IMG/VR virus record: IMGVR_UViG_3300042878_001988
Coordinates: 1 to 48,775 of that record
Reading direction: 5' to 3' (one strand)
Source of the DNA: a virus
DNA length: 48,775 bases
How positions within the stretch are numbered: position 1 is the first letter of the stretch; each line of letters opens with the position of its first letter. The position numbers were made by a program, and so were the translations under genes. Under the pieces are notes generated by a model. That model had not been told where the DNA came from. It searched no databases and worked only from the letters and a program-made list of their open reading frames with translations. Below, piece by piece: positions 41,929-48,775 of this stretch.

Positions 41929-43059
41929 ATGGCAGAAGATATTATTACAATATACCCATTAAGCGTTGATGTGAATGTTAAAAAAACATCTGGTATTGGT
42001 AGAAAGGATGGGTCGCTTGAAATATTAGTATCAGGTGGGTTAGGTGGGTATATTATAAATGTTAATGGTAAATTAAATACAGGAAATATATTAACAGGTC
42101 TGGCATCTGGAGATTATATTATATTGGTTAATAATCCAGATTCTGGTCAGAGCATTAGTTTAACAAAAATTATTGAGGATCCAGTTGAACCAACTTATTG
42201 TACAAGATTTTTCCCGTTTCGTAATTTTTTAAATGATACTGGTAACACAACTTGTGATTATATATGTTCATCAAGCACATTAAGTCTTACCTTTTTTGTA
42301 TATGCAAGAGGTAATACATTTGGTGAATTAAATAGTACATTATATAGGGGGTCAAGTAGTGCAGATTCAAAATCAAAATGTGAGGCTGGAATTAATATTT
42401 GGCCATCAGGGGATACAAGTTATAGGAAATTAAAATATAATAATTTTTGCCATTCAATTAGTGATTTAGGTGTTGTTACAGGGAGAACAAAATGTTTAGA
42501 TATTGTTACAGCATCTGGTGGTACTTGGGCAATAGAAAATTTGAAAGTAACAACATTTAGAGATGGGACAGATATACCATTTGTTGCATCAACAACAGAC
42601 TTAAATAATATTTCAGGACCAGCATATACCTATTATAATTTCAATTCAGGGCTTGGGGATATTTATGGTTATCTATATAATTATGCTGCTATTACAGATG
42701 CAAGAAATTTGGCACCAAATGGATACCATATACCAACAAAAACTGAGTGGGATAATATATTTTTGGCATCAGAAATTAATGGTGTGAGTGGTGGTGGTAA
42801 ATTAAAAGAACGCAATTTATGGTTTGAACCAAATTTGGGTGCAGAAGACTTATATAATTTCTCATTGGTTGGTGGTGGTGGTTTGATAAATAATAATTTC
42901 ATAAATAATAAAATTAATGGATATTATTGGACAACTACCAATACTGGTTTTGCAAATAAAAATTATATTGGATTGTTTTCATATAATGAATTATCAATGA
43001 GTTATATTGAAAATGTTGGGTTGAATTCATTTTATTCTGTTAGATTAAAAAAAGATTAA
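41929..43059 (+). CDS. FISUMP-domain adhesin-like protein with SprB-like start
   Basis: This 376-residue protein begins with an SprB-like repeat (about 1-85: RKDGSLEILVSGGLGGYIINV, LTGLASGDYIILV). A middle segment (about 100-185) ends in FCHSISDLGVVTGRTKC, related to an element in the protein at 21961. A FISUMP domain (about 195-376) follows: GTWAIENLKVTTFRDGTDIP, DIYGYLYNYAAITD, GYHIPTKTEWDNIF, and YYWTTTNTG to a SVRLKKD end. This is the second FISUMP protein in the window; the two differ strongly in loops. A role as receptor-binding head is inferred. It begins 11 bases after the previous stop codon. Confidence 0.75.
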   Translation: MAEDIITIYPLSVDVNVKKTSGIGRKDGSLEILVSGGLGGYIINVNGKLNTGNILTGLASGDYIILVNNPDSGQSISLTKIIEDPVEPTYCTRFFPFRNFLNDTGNTTCDYICSSSTLSLTFFVYARGNTFGELNSTLYRGSSSADSKSKCEAGINIWPSGDTSYRKLKYNNFCHSISDLGVVTGRTKCLDIVTASGGTWAIENLKVTTFRDGTDIPFVASTTDLNNISGPAYTYYNFNSGLGDIYGYLYNYAAITDARNLAPNGYHIPTKTEWDNIFLASEINGVSGGGKLKERNLWFEPNLGAEDLYNFSLVGGGGLINNNFINNKINGYYWTTTNTGFANKNYIGLFSYNELSMSYIENVGLNSFYSVRLKKD

Positions 43060-43062
43060 TAT

Positions 43063-44118
43063 ATGGCAATTAATGATTTGTGTTTGAATGTTTATTTTGA
43101 GAATGATATTATAGGTCCATATAATTTTCAATATAGTGGAATAACAAATGGCAAAAATTATTGGCATTCAACAGGAAGTTCAATGACAATAATTTGGAAT
43201 TTAAGTAATAAATATTGGGAAGTTTTAAATTGGACAGGAGTTACAAATACAGCATTAAGAAGTGTAAATTCAAGTGATATACCAACAAGTGATTGGAAAA
43301 TAAGGGGTGTTGCACCAAAGAATGATGTTTTGGTTACATATGGTGAATGTGATGGATATTCACCCATTTTATTAAGGTCAAAAATAACAAACAATAGTTG
43401 TGTTGGAAATTGTGATGGTGTTATTGTGGCATCATCTTTAGGGGGCATTAAGCCTTATGTATATTCAATAAATAATGGTCAAACATATTCAAGTTCACCA
43501 ATTTTTAAGGGTATTTGTGAAGGCCAATATAATTTATATGTTTCAGGTCAAACAGGTGGTGTAGCTTCAATTGTTTCAAATGTTTCTTCAGAAAATGAAT
43601 TATCAAGATATGAAATTAATTTATCAAATATTTCAGAGCAATTTATATCAGATGATACAATTCAAACAACATGGAAATTAAATATTAATCCAGAGTTAAA
43701 GGCTGGACATGTATTAACATTAACAATGAATGCAAATCTTGAAACTTCATTATACCAACCAGGTTCAGCAAGTACAAACAATATTATTTCAGTTTATAAA
43801 AATAATTCTTTGTTAACTCCAAACATAATATCAAATTCATTGGCAACAAACAGACCATATTGTTCGCCAAATTTGATTAATACCACATATTCAGCATTAA
43901 CTTATTCAACAACAATAATTAGTGGAGATACATTAACAGGGACAACAACATCCATTATAAATAATAATGGTTATCAAGTGGATTCAAATGGTTGCTCAAC
44001 AAAGGTGGAACAAAAAAATACAATAAGAATTGATTCAGCCAAGATAAATACTTGCAGATGTTGTGAGATAATATTTAATTCTCAAAATTATGTTGGAATA
44101 AATTCACATATTAAATAA
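43063..44118 (+). CDS. Virion protein with one SprB-like repeat
   Basis: This 351-residue protein starts three bases after the FISUMP gene. Residues about 105-175 form an SprB-like repeat: NNSCVGNCDGVIVASSLGGI then KPYVYSINNGQTYSSSP and ICEGQYNLYV. The N-terminal part (1-100) contains an element with NYWHSTGSSMTIIWNLSNKYW. The C-terminal half is beta-rich and ends with a cysteine cluster, C-R-C-C. It is probably a component of the same surface assembly as its neighbours. No enzyme signature is seen. Confidence 0.6.
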   Translation: MAINDLCLNVYFENDIIGPYNFQYSGITNGKNYWHSTGSSMTIIWNLSNKYWEVLNWTGVTNTALRSVNSSDIPTSDWKIRGVAPKNDVLVTYGECDGYSPILLRSKITNNSCVGNCDGVIVASSLGGIKPYVYSINNGQTYSSSPIFKGICEGQYNLYVSGQTGGVASIVSNVSSENELSRYEINLSNISEQFISDDTIQTTWKLNINPELKAGHVLTLTMNANLETSLYQPGSASTNNIISVYKNNSLLTPNIISNSLATNRPYCSPNLINTTYSALTYSTTIISGDTLTGTTTSIINNNGYQVDSNGCSTKVEQKNTIRIDSAKINTCRCCEIIFNSQNYVGINSHIK

Positions 44119-44134
44119 TTATATATAAAAGATA

Positions 44135-46324
44135 ATGAGTTATATTTTAAAAAATACATCTGGAAAAATAATTACAAGAATAACTGATGTTGGTAGGAAG
44201 GCAATATCAAAGGGGTTGTTCAATATTTCTTATTTCCAAGTTGGAGATAGTGAGATTGATTATATTGGAGATAATATTACAAATAATAATGTATTAATGC
44301 CAGCTTTTTGCGAGCATAATGATAATGCTGGTGGGTATAATGTTAACAAACAAAATGTAAAATATCCCTACTTTCTAAATGGTGCAATTGGTACAACATA
44401 TGGAATTCCATTTAATGAGTCAACAATAAAGGAATTTTATAATTTGGCAACAGATAAGGGATTTTTTGTTAGTGGAGTTACAACATATTCAGCCCAGACA
44501 ACATCAGCATATACGGTTTCATCAAATTATATTGCAAGTATGCCAACAATAACTGGTCAAACAAGTTTATTGTTATCAGCAAATACATGTTCAGCAACAA
44601 CTGGTGTTCCAAAAGTTGGTGATTTTCTTACCATTATTTTAGATGGTGTTGGGGATTGTGGTAGCATAAGAAATTCTTTTCCAATATTGACTTATAAGAT
44701 TAGTGCATCAACAATAAGTGGTAGTAATTATATTGTTGGATTGGATAGAAACCTACCAATATATTCAGCAAAGACAAGTGGAGGTGAGATAGCAAGATGT
44801 TTAATTTATCCATCAGGGATGACTGCGTTATATGATAGTGTTACACCAATGCCAAATTGGTCAAATGATGTTTTTAATTATGAAACGATTTGTGATACAT
44901 CAGCAACAGTAGATACAAGAGTTTGGAATATGAATATTCCTTGGTCGCAAACTGTGGCAGGAATAACAGGGGATACTTATGAGGATTATACAAAATATGG
45001 ATCACAATCATATTTGGGAACAAAAGAATATTTGTATTCAAATTCTGGGCAAACATTATCAAGTGATAATGGTGCAGTTTATTATTATGATTCAAGATTG
45101 AATAAAATTATTGTTGAATCAAAAAATCAAAAAGCAGTTGCAGTAATTCATTATACAAATCAATCTATTGATAATGTTTATGGGGAAAAATTTGCAACAA
45201 TGCCATTTGATGTTGCTGACCCAAAGGATACTAATGATTTGGCAAGAAAATTTAAATTAACAATTCCAACATTGATGTGGCATAAGTCTGATGGTTCAAG
45301 TATTGGGCAAAGTTTTTATATTGATCCCCCAAATGAACCAGGTAAATCTATTCCATATTATATCAAATCAACAAAGAATTCTGATATGAATCAGCCGGGC
45401 ATTCGTTTCTTTAATTTATGGGATACAAATGAAAATTCAAAAAATGAGTTAAATAGAGTAGGAAGGGTTTTTCCTGATAGTAAAATTGTGGTTATTGATG
45501 ATGATGAATTGGTTGCGGCATTGTCATATAAATCAAATAGGAATTGGACATTACCTGCACCAGAAGTTAGTTTAATAACACCAAATTTATTTGATACAGA
45601 TACATCAAATGATATTGGTGTTTTGACTGGGGATGGAAAAACTTTATGGGTTACATATCGTTTGGATTCAACAGGGTTTACAAATTCATTACATTGCAAT
45701 TATTATCAAAATATTGTTGGTCCTGATACTGGTTGTACAATAACAGCTCAGAATGTTGCGGTTAAATTTGGGGAAGAATTTCCATTTTTATATACAAATA
45801 ATAGTTTGTCAGGTTTTTCAGCAAATGAAATTAAAATTTTGGCACAAAGAACAAATACAAATAGTTTGCCAGAACCAAACCAATGGAGAATAATTGATTT
45901 TACAAGCCAGATTGCTTCAACAAAAATAAATGGATATATCCCAGAATCAGGTTTAACTAAAACAACATTTGTTATTACAGAATCAAATTACACAGCTGCA
46001 ACAATATATGATTTGGCAAAATTCATTGATGTTCCTTTAAATAGTCAACCAACAAAGTTAAATTTTGGGGATGAATATTATTTTTATGGAAACATTCAAA
46101 CTGGAATTGTGGCAACAATATATGAAATGAAATATGCTGTTAATCTTGTTATAACACAATTTTCAACAACAACAAATCCAACTTATGTAACTGGTAAGAA
46201 TAAGTATATTACTGAAATTGGACTTTACAATTCCAACAAAGAACTTATGGTTATATCAAAATTAAGTTCACCTATTGAGAGAGTTTTGGGGGATCAACAA
46301 TTTAACATAAGTTTAGATTTTTAA
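44135..46324 (+). CDS. Tail-collar-fiber-like virion protein
   Basis: This 729-residue protein has an N-terminal signature (IITRITDVGRKAISKGLFNI, then SYFQVGDSEIDY) and a C-terminal signature (YITEIGLYNSNKELMVISKL then SSPIER) that resemble tail-collar fiber proteins, which open with a T-x-x-G-x-x-x-I-x-x-A and favour G-D-x segments and close with an E-I-G-L-Y-D-x-x-G-x-L strand. The large middle contains several beta-rich inserts. Such proteins connect baseplate and side fibers. The stop overlaps the next start, a DNA-metabolism gene, so transcription probably continues. Confidence in the family is moderate. Confidence 0.65.
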   Translation: MSYILKNTSGKIITRITDVGRKAISKGLFNISYFQVGDSEIDYIGDNITNNNVLMPAFCEHNDNAGGYNVNKQNVKYPYFLNGAIGTTYGIPFNESTIKEFYNLATDKGFFVSGVTTYSAQTTSAYTVSSNYIASMPTITGQTSLLLSANTCSATTGVPKVGDFLTIILDGVGDCGSIRNSFPILTYKISASTISGSNYIVGLDRNLPIYSAKTSGGEIARCLIYPSGMTALYDSVTPMPNWSNDVFNYETICDTSATVDTRVWNMNIPWSQTVAGITGDTYEDYTKYGSQSYLGTKEYLYSNSGQTLSSDNGAVYYYDSRLNKIIVESKNQKAVAVIHYTNQSIDNVYGEKFATMPFDVADPKDTNDLARKFKLTIPTLMWHKSDGSSIGQSFYIDPPNEPGKSIPYYIKSTKNSDMNQPGIRFFNLWDTNENSKNELNRVGRVFPDSKIVVIDDDELVAALSYKSNRNWTLPAPEVSLITPNLFDTDTSNDIGVLTGDGKTLWVTYRLDSTGFTNSLHCNYYQNIVGPDTGCTITAQNVAVKFGEEFPFLYTNNSLSGFSANEIKILAQRTNTNSLPEPNQWRIIDFTSQIASTKINGYIPESGLTKTTFVITESNYTAATIYDLAKFIDVPLNSQPTKLNFGDEYYFYGNIQTGIVATIYEMKYAVNLVITQFSTTTNPTYVTGKNKYITEIGLYNSNKELMVISKLSSPIERVLGDQQFNISLDF

Positions 46325-46926
46325 TGGTAAATAAAATAGATATTAATTCGCCCAAAGTATTGGGACTTGATGTGTCAACAAAGACAATTGGAATTGCTTT
46401 GTTTGATACTAATTCTGAAAAATTATTGGAATTAACACATTTGTCGCCAATTCCAAAATCAGAAATGAATTCAAAGATAGAAGAACTTATTGTTAAGTCA
46501 ACTTTATTCAAATTAAAATTGGAAGATTATAAAAATCTTGGAATAACAAAAGTAATTATAGAAGAACCATTATTAACTTCAAACAATGTAAATACTGTTG
46601 GTATATTAATGAGGTTTAATACATTAGTTTGTAAAGAAGTTTTTGATGTATTGAATATTATGCCAGAATTTATTTCAACATACAATGCAAGAAAGTTTGC
46701 TTATCCAGAATTAACTCAAAAGAATAAAAACGGTAAAGAAGTTTTGTTTGGGGGGTTGGACAAATCAATGGATAAGAAAAAATTAATATTGGATTTGGTT
46801 GCAGTGAAAGAACCCCAAATCACTTGGCATTACGACAAGAAGGGAAATTTGAAAAAAGAAAATTTTGACCAAACTGATGCTTATACAGCAGTCCTTGGAT
46901 ATATGAAGATGAAAAACATTTGGTAA
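46324..46926 (+). CDS. RuvC-like Holliday junction resolvase
   Basis: This 200-residue protein has the RNase H-fold pattern of RuvC-type resolvases: VLGLDVSTKTIGIALFD with D16, ITKVIIEEPLLTSNN with E80 or E81, and FDQTDAYTAVLGYMK with D182 and D185. These acidic residues would bind two metal ions. Resolvases of this type cut branched DNA before packaging or during recombination. The size fits RuvC (about 170-200). It starts on the last base of the preceding virion gene's stop codon and is followed by the primase gene. It is the first DNA-metabolism gene after the structural block. Confidence 0.85.
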   Translation: MVNKIDINSPKVLGLDVSTKTIGIALFDTNSEKLLELTHLSPIPKSEMNSKIEELIVKSTLFKLKLEDYKNLGITKVIIEEPLLTSNNVNTVGILMRFNTLVCKEVFDVLNIMPEFISTYNARKFAYPELTQKNKNGKEVLFGGLDKSMDKKKLILDLVAVKEPQITWHYDKKGNLKKENFDQTDAYTAVLGYMKMKNIW

Positions 46927-46950
46927 TTCGCAAATTCTTACATATATTTG
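46919..46950 (+). promoter_or_regulatory. Host-type (Bacteroidota) promoter before primase
   Basis: TTTG (46919-46922) and TATATTTG (46943-46950, matching TAnnTTTG) are separated by 20 bases. This fits the Bacteroidota housekeeping promoter, -33 TTTG and -7 TAnnTTTG. A start of transcription would fall at or just after the ATG at 46955, implying a leaderless or nearly leaderless message. The -7 box is inside the 3' arm of the hairpin listed separately. Confidence 0.6.
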
Positions 46951-46954
46951 CGAA
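46927..46954 (+). promoter_or_regulatory. Perfect inverted repeat touching the primase start codon
   Basis: TTCGCAAAT (46927-46935) and ATTTGCGAA (46946-46954) form a perfect 9-base inverted repeat with a 10-base spacer, ending directly before the ATG. It overlaps the -7 promoter element. It could be an operator for a dimeric repressor or an RNA hairpin. There is no T-run after it, so it is not a terminator. Confidence 0.65.
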
Positions 46955-47863
46955 ATGGAGAATCAAGATAAAGAAATAGAAGTTATATTGGGTTTGATAA
47001 GTGATGTGATTGGTGAACCAGTCAAATCATTTACCACAAAACACCAATACACATATAATTGCCCCCTTTGCGATGAAGGGGAGAATAAAGGCAATCTTGA
47101 AGTATCACTATTAAAACATTTATATCATTGTTGGAGCTGTGGTGATGATTCTGAAAAGACACATGGTCCACTTGGCAAGTTATTTGATGTATTTGGCACA
47201 AAGAAGCAAAAGAGATTATATGATTTGGTTAAACCTGAGAACTTAAAGGTTAATGATATTTTTTATCCAAAATTAAGATTACCAGAGGGGTTTGTTACCT
47301 TTGAAGATTCTCATCCATTGCATATCCCTAGGAAAGAAGCATACAATTATTTGCTTGATAGGGGAATAACAGATGATATGATAAAAAAATATAACATTGG
47401 TTACACAGTCAAGGGGGATTTTGCTTATAGAATAATAATTCCATCATATGATAAGGATGGGGTTTTAAATTATTTCTTGGGGAGATCTTGGGTTAAGAGA
47501 AAGATTAAGTACAAGAATGCCAATGCCCCAAAAGATGAGATTATCTTTAACGAACATTTAATTAACTGGTCTGAAGATATATATTTGACCGAAGGGGTTT
47601 TTGATAGTATATTTCTACCCAATCCAATTCCATTATTGGGCAAGCATCTTAGTAATAAGTTATTTACTTTATTGTATGAAAAGGCAGAGAAGGATATTAT
47701 TCTTTGTCTGGATGGGGATGCTTATAAGGATTCATTAAGATTATATAATGAGTTAAATGGGGGGAATTTATATGATAGAATAAAGATGGTTAAATTACCT
47801 TATGACAAAGATGTTTGTGAGTTAAGGGGGGATATTGATAAATATTATATTAAAATTAATTAG
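46955..47863 (+). CDS. DNA primase, CHC2 zinc finger plus TOPRIM
   Basis: This 302-residue protein has a zinc finger with C36-x-x-C39 and C59-x-x-C62, and a TOPRIM domain in which LTEGVFDS (Glu near 213) and CLDGDAY (Asp near 252-254) supply the metal-binding residues. Between them RIIIPSYDKDGVLNYFLGRS is typical of DnaG-type catalytic cores. It makes RNA primers for phage lagging-strand synthesis. The length is short compared with bacterial DnaG (about 580) because the helicase-binding domain is absent. This fits stand-alone phage primases such as T4 gp61. The gene has a promoter and an inverted repeat right at its start codon and is followed by a nuclease gene after one base. Confidence 0.88.
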   Translation: MENQDKEIEVILGLISDVIGEPVKSFTTKHQYTYNCPLCDEGENKGNLEVSLLKHLYHCWSCGDDSEKTHGPLGKLFDVFGTKKQKRLYDLVKPENLKVNDIFYPKLRLPEGFVTFEDSHPLHIPRKEAYNYLLDRGITDDMIKKYNIGYTVKGDFAYRIIIPSYDKDGVLNYFLGRSWVKRKIKYKNANAPKDEIIFNEHLINWSEDIYLTEGVFDSIFLPNPIPLLGKHLSNKLFTLLYEKAEKDIILCLDGDAYKDSLRLYNELNGGNLYDRIKMVKLPYDKDVCELRGDIDKYYIKIN

Positions 47864-47864
47864 A

Positions 47865-48689
47865 ATGAATTTACATGAGGTTGCAAAGGATATTAGAGAT
47901 ATTGTTGCTAAAAGACAAGAAGAATTAAATTTGACATTTATTGAGGAGGATCACATATATCATATGAATGGTAAAAGTGATTATCCTTCTGTATCAAAAA
48001 TAATTAAGAGATATTACAAGGAATTTCCAGGAGAAGAGATTGCTCATAGAAAAGCAAAGGGGGATGAGGTTAAAGCACAAAAGTATTTGACTGAATGGGC
48101 AGAAAGTGCAAACTATGCAGCAAACCTTGGTTCTAGTGTCCATTTCTTTTTGGAGCAAAGACTAATTCATATGTATGGTAATTATAAGAAAATTAGGCAA
48201 CCCGTTTTTGAGTGTGATTTAACACAAGAGATTATGTCTGATAGAATGATATCAGCTGGTTTTGTTTATCTTAATCTTATGCATGATAGAGGTGCTGTTC
48301 TTATTGACACAGAAATGGTATTGGGGGATCCAGAACTTGGTTATGTTGGCCAACCAGATAAGGTATGGTTAATTCCAAATAAGGAAAAGACAGATTATGG
48401 AATTGTTATTACAGACTGGAAGACAAACAAGGAGAAAAGTTTCCAGGTTTCCACCTTCACAGAGAATATGTTTAAACCCTTTGAGAAGTATCCCAGCACA
48501 GCCCTATCGCATTATTATATACAATTACCACTCTATGGTAGGCTGCTACTTAAAATGCTCTCACAATCAAAATATGAGGGAATTAACTTTTATGGTTCAG
48601 TTATTTGTCATCTAAAATCAGAGGGGGGTTATGTAGAATATAAAGTTCCAAAAGAGGTGAATGAGATTGTTTTTAATCTAAAAATATAG
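47865..48689 (+). CDS. PD-(D/E)XK nuclease, RecB/Cas4-like
   Basis: This 274-residue protein starts at the ATG at 47865, one base after the primase stop; the TTG at 47835 is inside the primase and unlikely. The nuclease core is visible: NLGSSVHFFLEQ (helix with His), LGYVGQPDKVWLI with the first Asp, VITDWKTNKEKS with the D-x-K, and HYYIQLPLYGRLLL with the Q-x-x-x-Y motif of RecB-type nucleases. There is no cysteine cluster, so it is not an iron-sulfur Cas4. Such enzymes act as exonucleases in phage recombination or host DNA breakdown. The order resolvase, primase, nuclease suggests a recombination-replication group. Confidence 0.85.
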   Translation: MNLHEVAKDIRDIVAKRQEELNLTFIEEDHIYHMNGKSDYPSVSKIIKRYYKEFPGEEIAHRKAKGDEVKAQKYLTEWAESANYAANLGSSVHFFLEQRLIHMYGNYKKIRQPVFECDLTQEIMSDRMISAGFVYLNLMHDRGAVLIDTEMVLGDPELGYVGQPDKVWLIPNKEKTDYGIVITDWKTNKEKSFQVSTFTENMFKPFEKYPSTALSHYYIQLPLYGRLLLKMLSQSKYEGINFYGSVICHLKSEGGYVEYKVPKEVNEIVFNLKI

Positions 48690-48710
48690 TTAGAAATATT
48701 TTCACAGAAG

Positions 48711-48742
48711 TTTGGTTTGTTTGAATATTGTTCTTATCTTTG
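48711..48742 (+). promoter_or_regulatory. Host-type (Bacteroidota) promoter at the window end
   Basis: TTTG (48711-48714) and TATCTTTG (48735-48742, matching TAnnTTTG) are 20 bases apart, exactly the spacing of the primase promoter. It lies 23 bases before the ATG at 48766, giving a short leader. Confidence 0.7.
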
Positions 48743-48765
48743 CAACCTAATCAAAACAAAACAAC

Positions 48766-48775
48766 ATGACAACCA
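48766..48775 (+). CDS. Start of a gene cut by the window edge
   Basis: An ATG lies in an A-rich context 23 bases after a strong host-type promoter. Only M-T-T can be read before the window ends, so no function can be given. The start is inferred from the promoter and the position. Confidence 0.4.

Noticed and set aside
47835-47864. Earlier TTG start for the PD-(D/E)XK nuclease
   Set aside because: It would lie inside the primase coding region and add ten residues with no family support.
1-48775. tRNA or rRNA genes
   Set aside because: No cloverleaf with conserved T-loop sequence or rRNA-like segment was noticed on either strand while reading; a dedicated scan was not possible.

Overview
The window is a segment of a large, AT-rich tailed-phage genome, most likely a T4-type contractile-tail virus infecting a member of the Bacteroidota. 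The phage assignment rests on a gp25-like baseplate wedge protein, a gp6/baseplate-J-like protein, a tail-protein-I-like region, a tail-collar-like protein and long trimeric-fiber-type proteins, together with phage-style nucleotide and DNA metabolism (class I ribonucleotide reductase, RuvC-like resolvase, CHC2/TOPRIM primase, PD-(D/E)XK nuclease). The host inference rests on two promoter-like sites of the Bacteroidota form TTTG-N20-TAnnTTTG, scarce Shine-Dalgarno sequences, and domain types typical of that phylum (SprB-like repeats, FISUMP domains). No tRNA, integrase, terminase, capsid or polymerase gene was seen, so only part of the genome is present.

Layout: (1) 75-2690, nrdB-nrdA, closed by a bidirectional terminator shared with a small minus-strand gene (2773-3033). 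(2) 3117-23406, a nearly gapless plus-strand run of baseplate and virion genes: gp25, gp6, a 1700-residue protein with a membrane-like centre, several unknown virion proteins, a tail-protein-I-like protein, a protein with seven SprB-like repeats, a FISUMP adhesin, and proteins carrying Thr-Pro linkers. (3) 23500-29739, two collagen-like fibers; the second has 504 uninterrupted residues of Gly-X-Y repeat, a six-bladed kelch-like propeller and a C-terminal S74 chaperone. (4) 29768-33346, two unknown small proteins, three consecutive 2-oxoglutarate/Fe(II) oxygenase-like genes and a sulfotransferase-like gene. (5) 33381-36226, three tandem free-standing copies of the propeller found in the long fiber. 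(6) 36298-39897, a GT9-like glycosyltransferase and, convergent to it, a 907-residue multidomain glycosyltransferase whose C-terminal part resembles the TibC/Aah autotransporter O-heptosyltransferases, including a four-cysteine finger. (7) 40037-46324, more adhesin-like and baseplate-peripheral proteins. (8) 46324-48775, resolvase, primase, nuclease and the first codons of another gene.

The most interesting reading, which is inference, is that regions 3-6 form a fiber synthesis, decoration and diversification module. Ser/Thr-saturated collagen-like shafts sit beside Ser/Thr O-glycosyltransferase-like, sulfotransferase-like and hydroxylase-like enzymes. The receptor-binding propeller is present in four related copies that share long identical DNA tracts, which suggests recombination or cassette exchange. 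Two promoter classes appear to be used: a TATTTATA-like motif 8-22 bases before most structural transcription units (including the small minus-strand gene), and the host-type promoter before replication genes.
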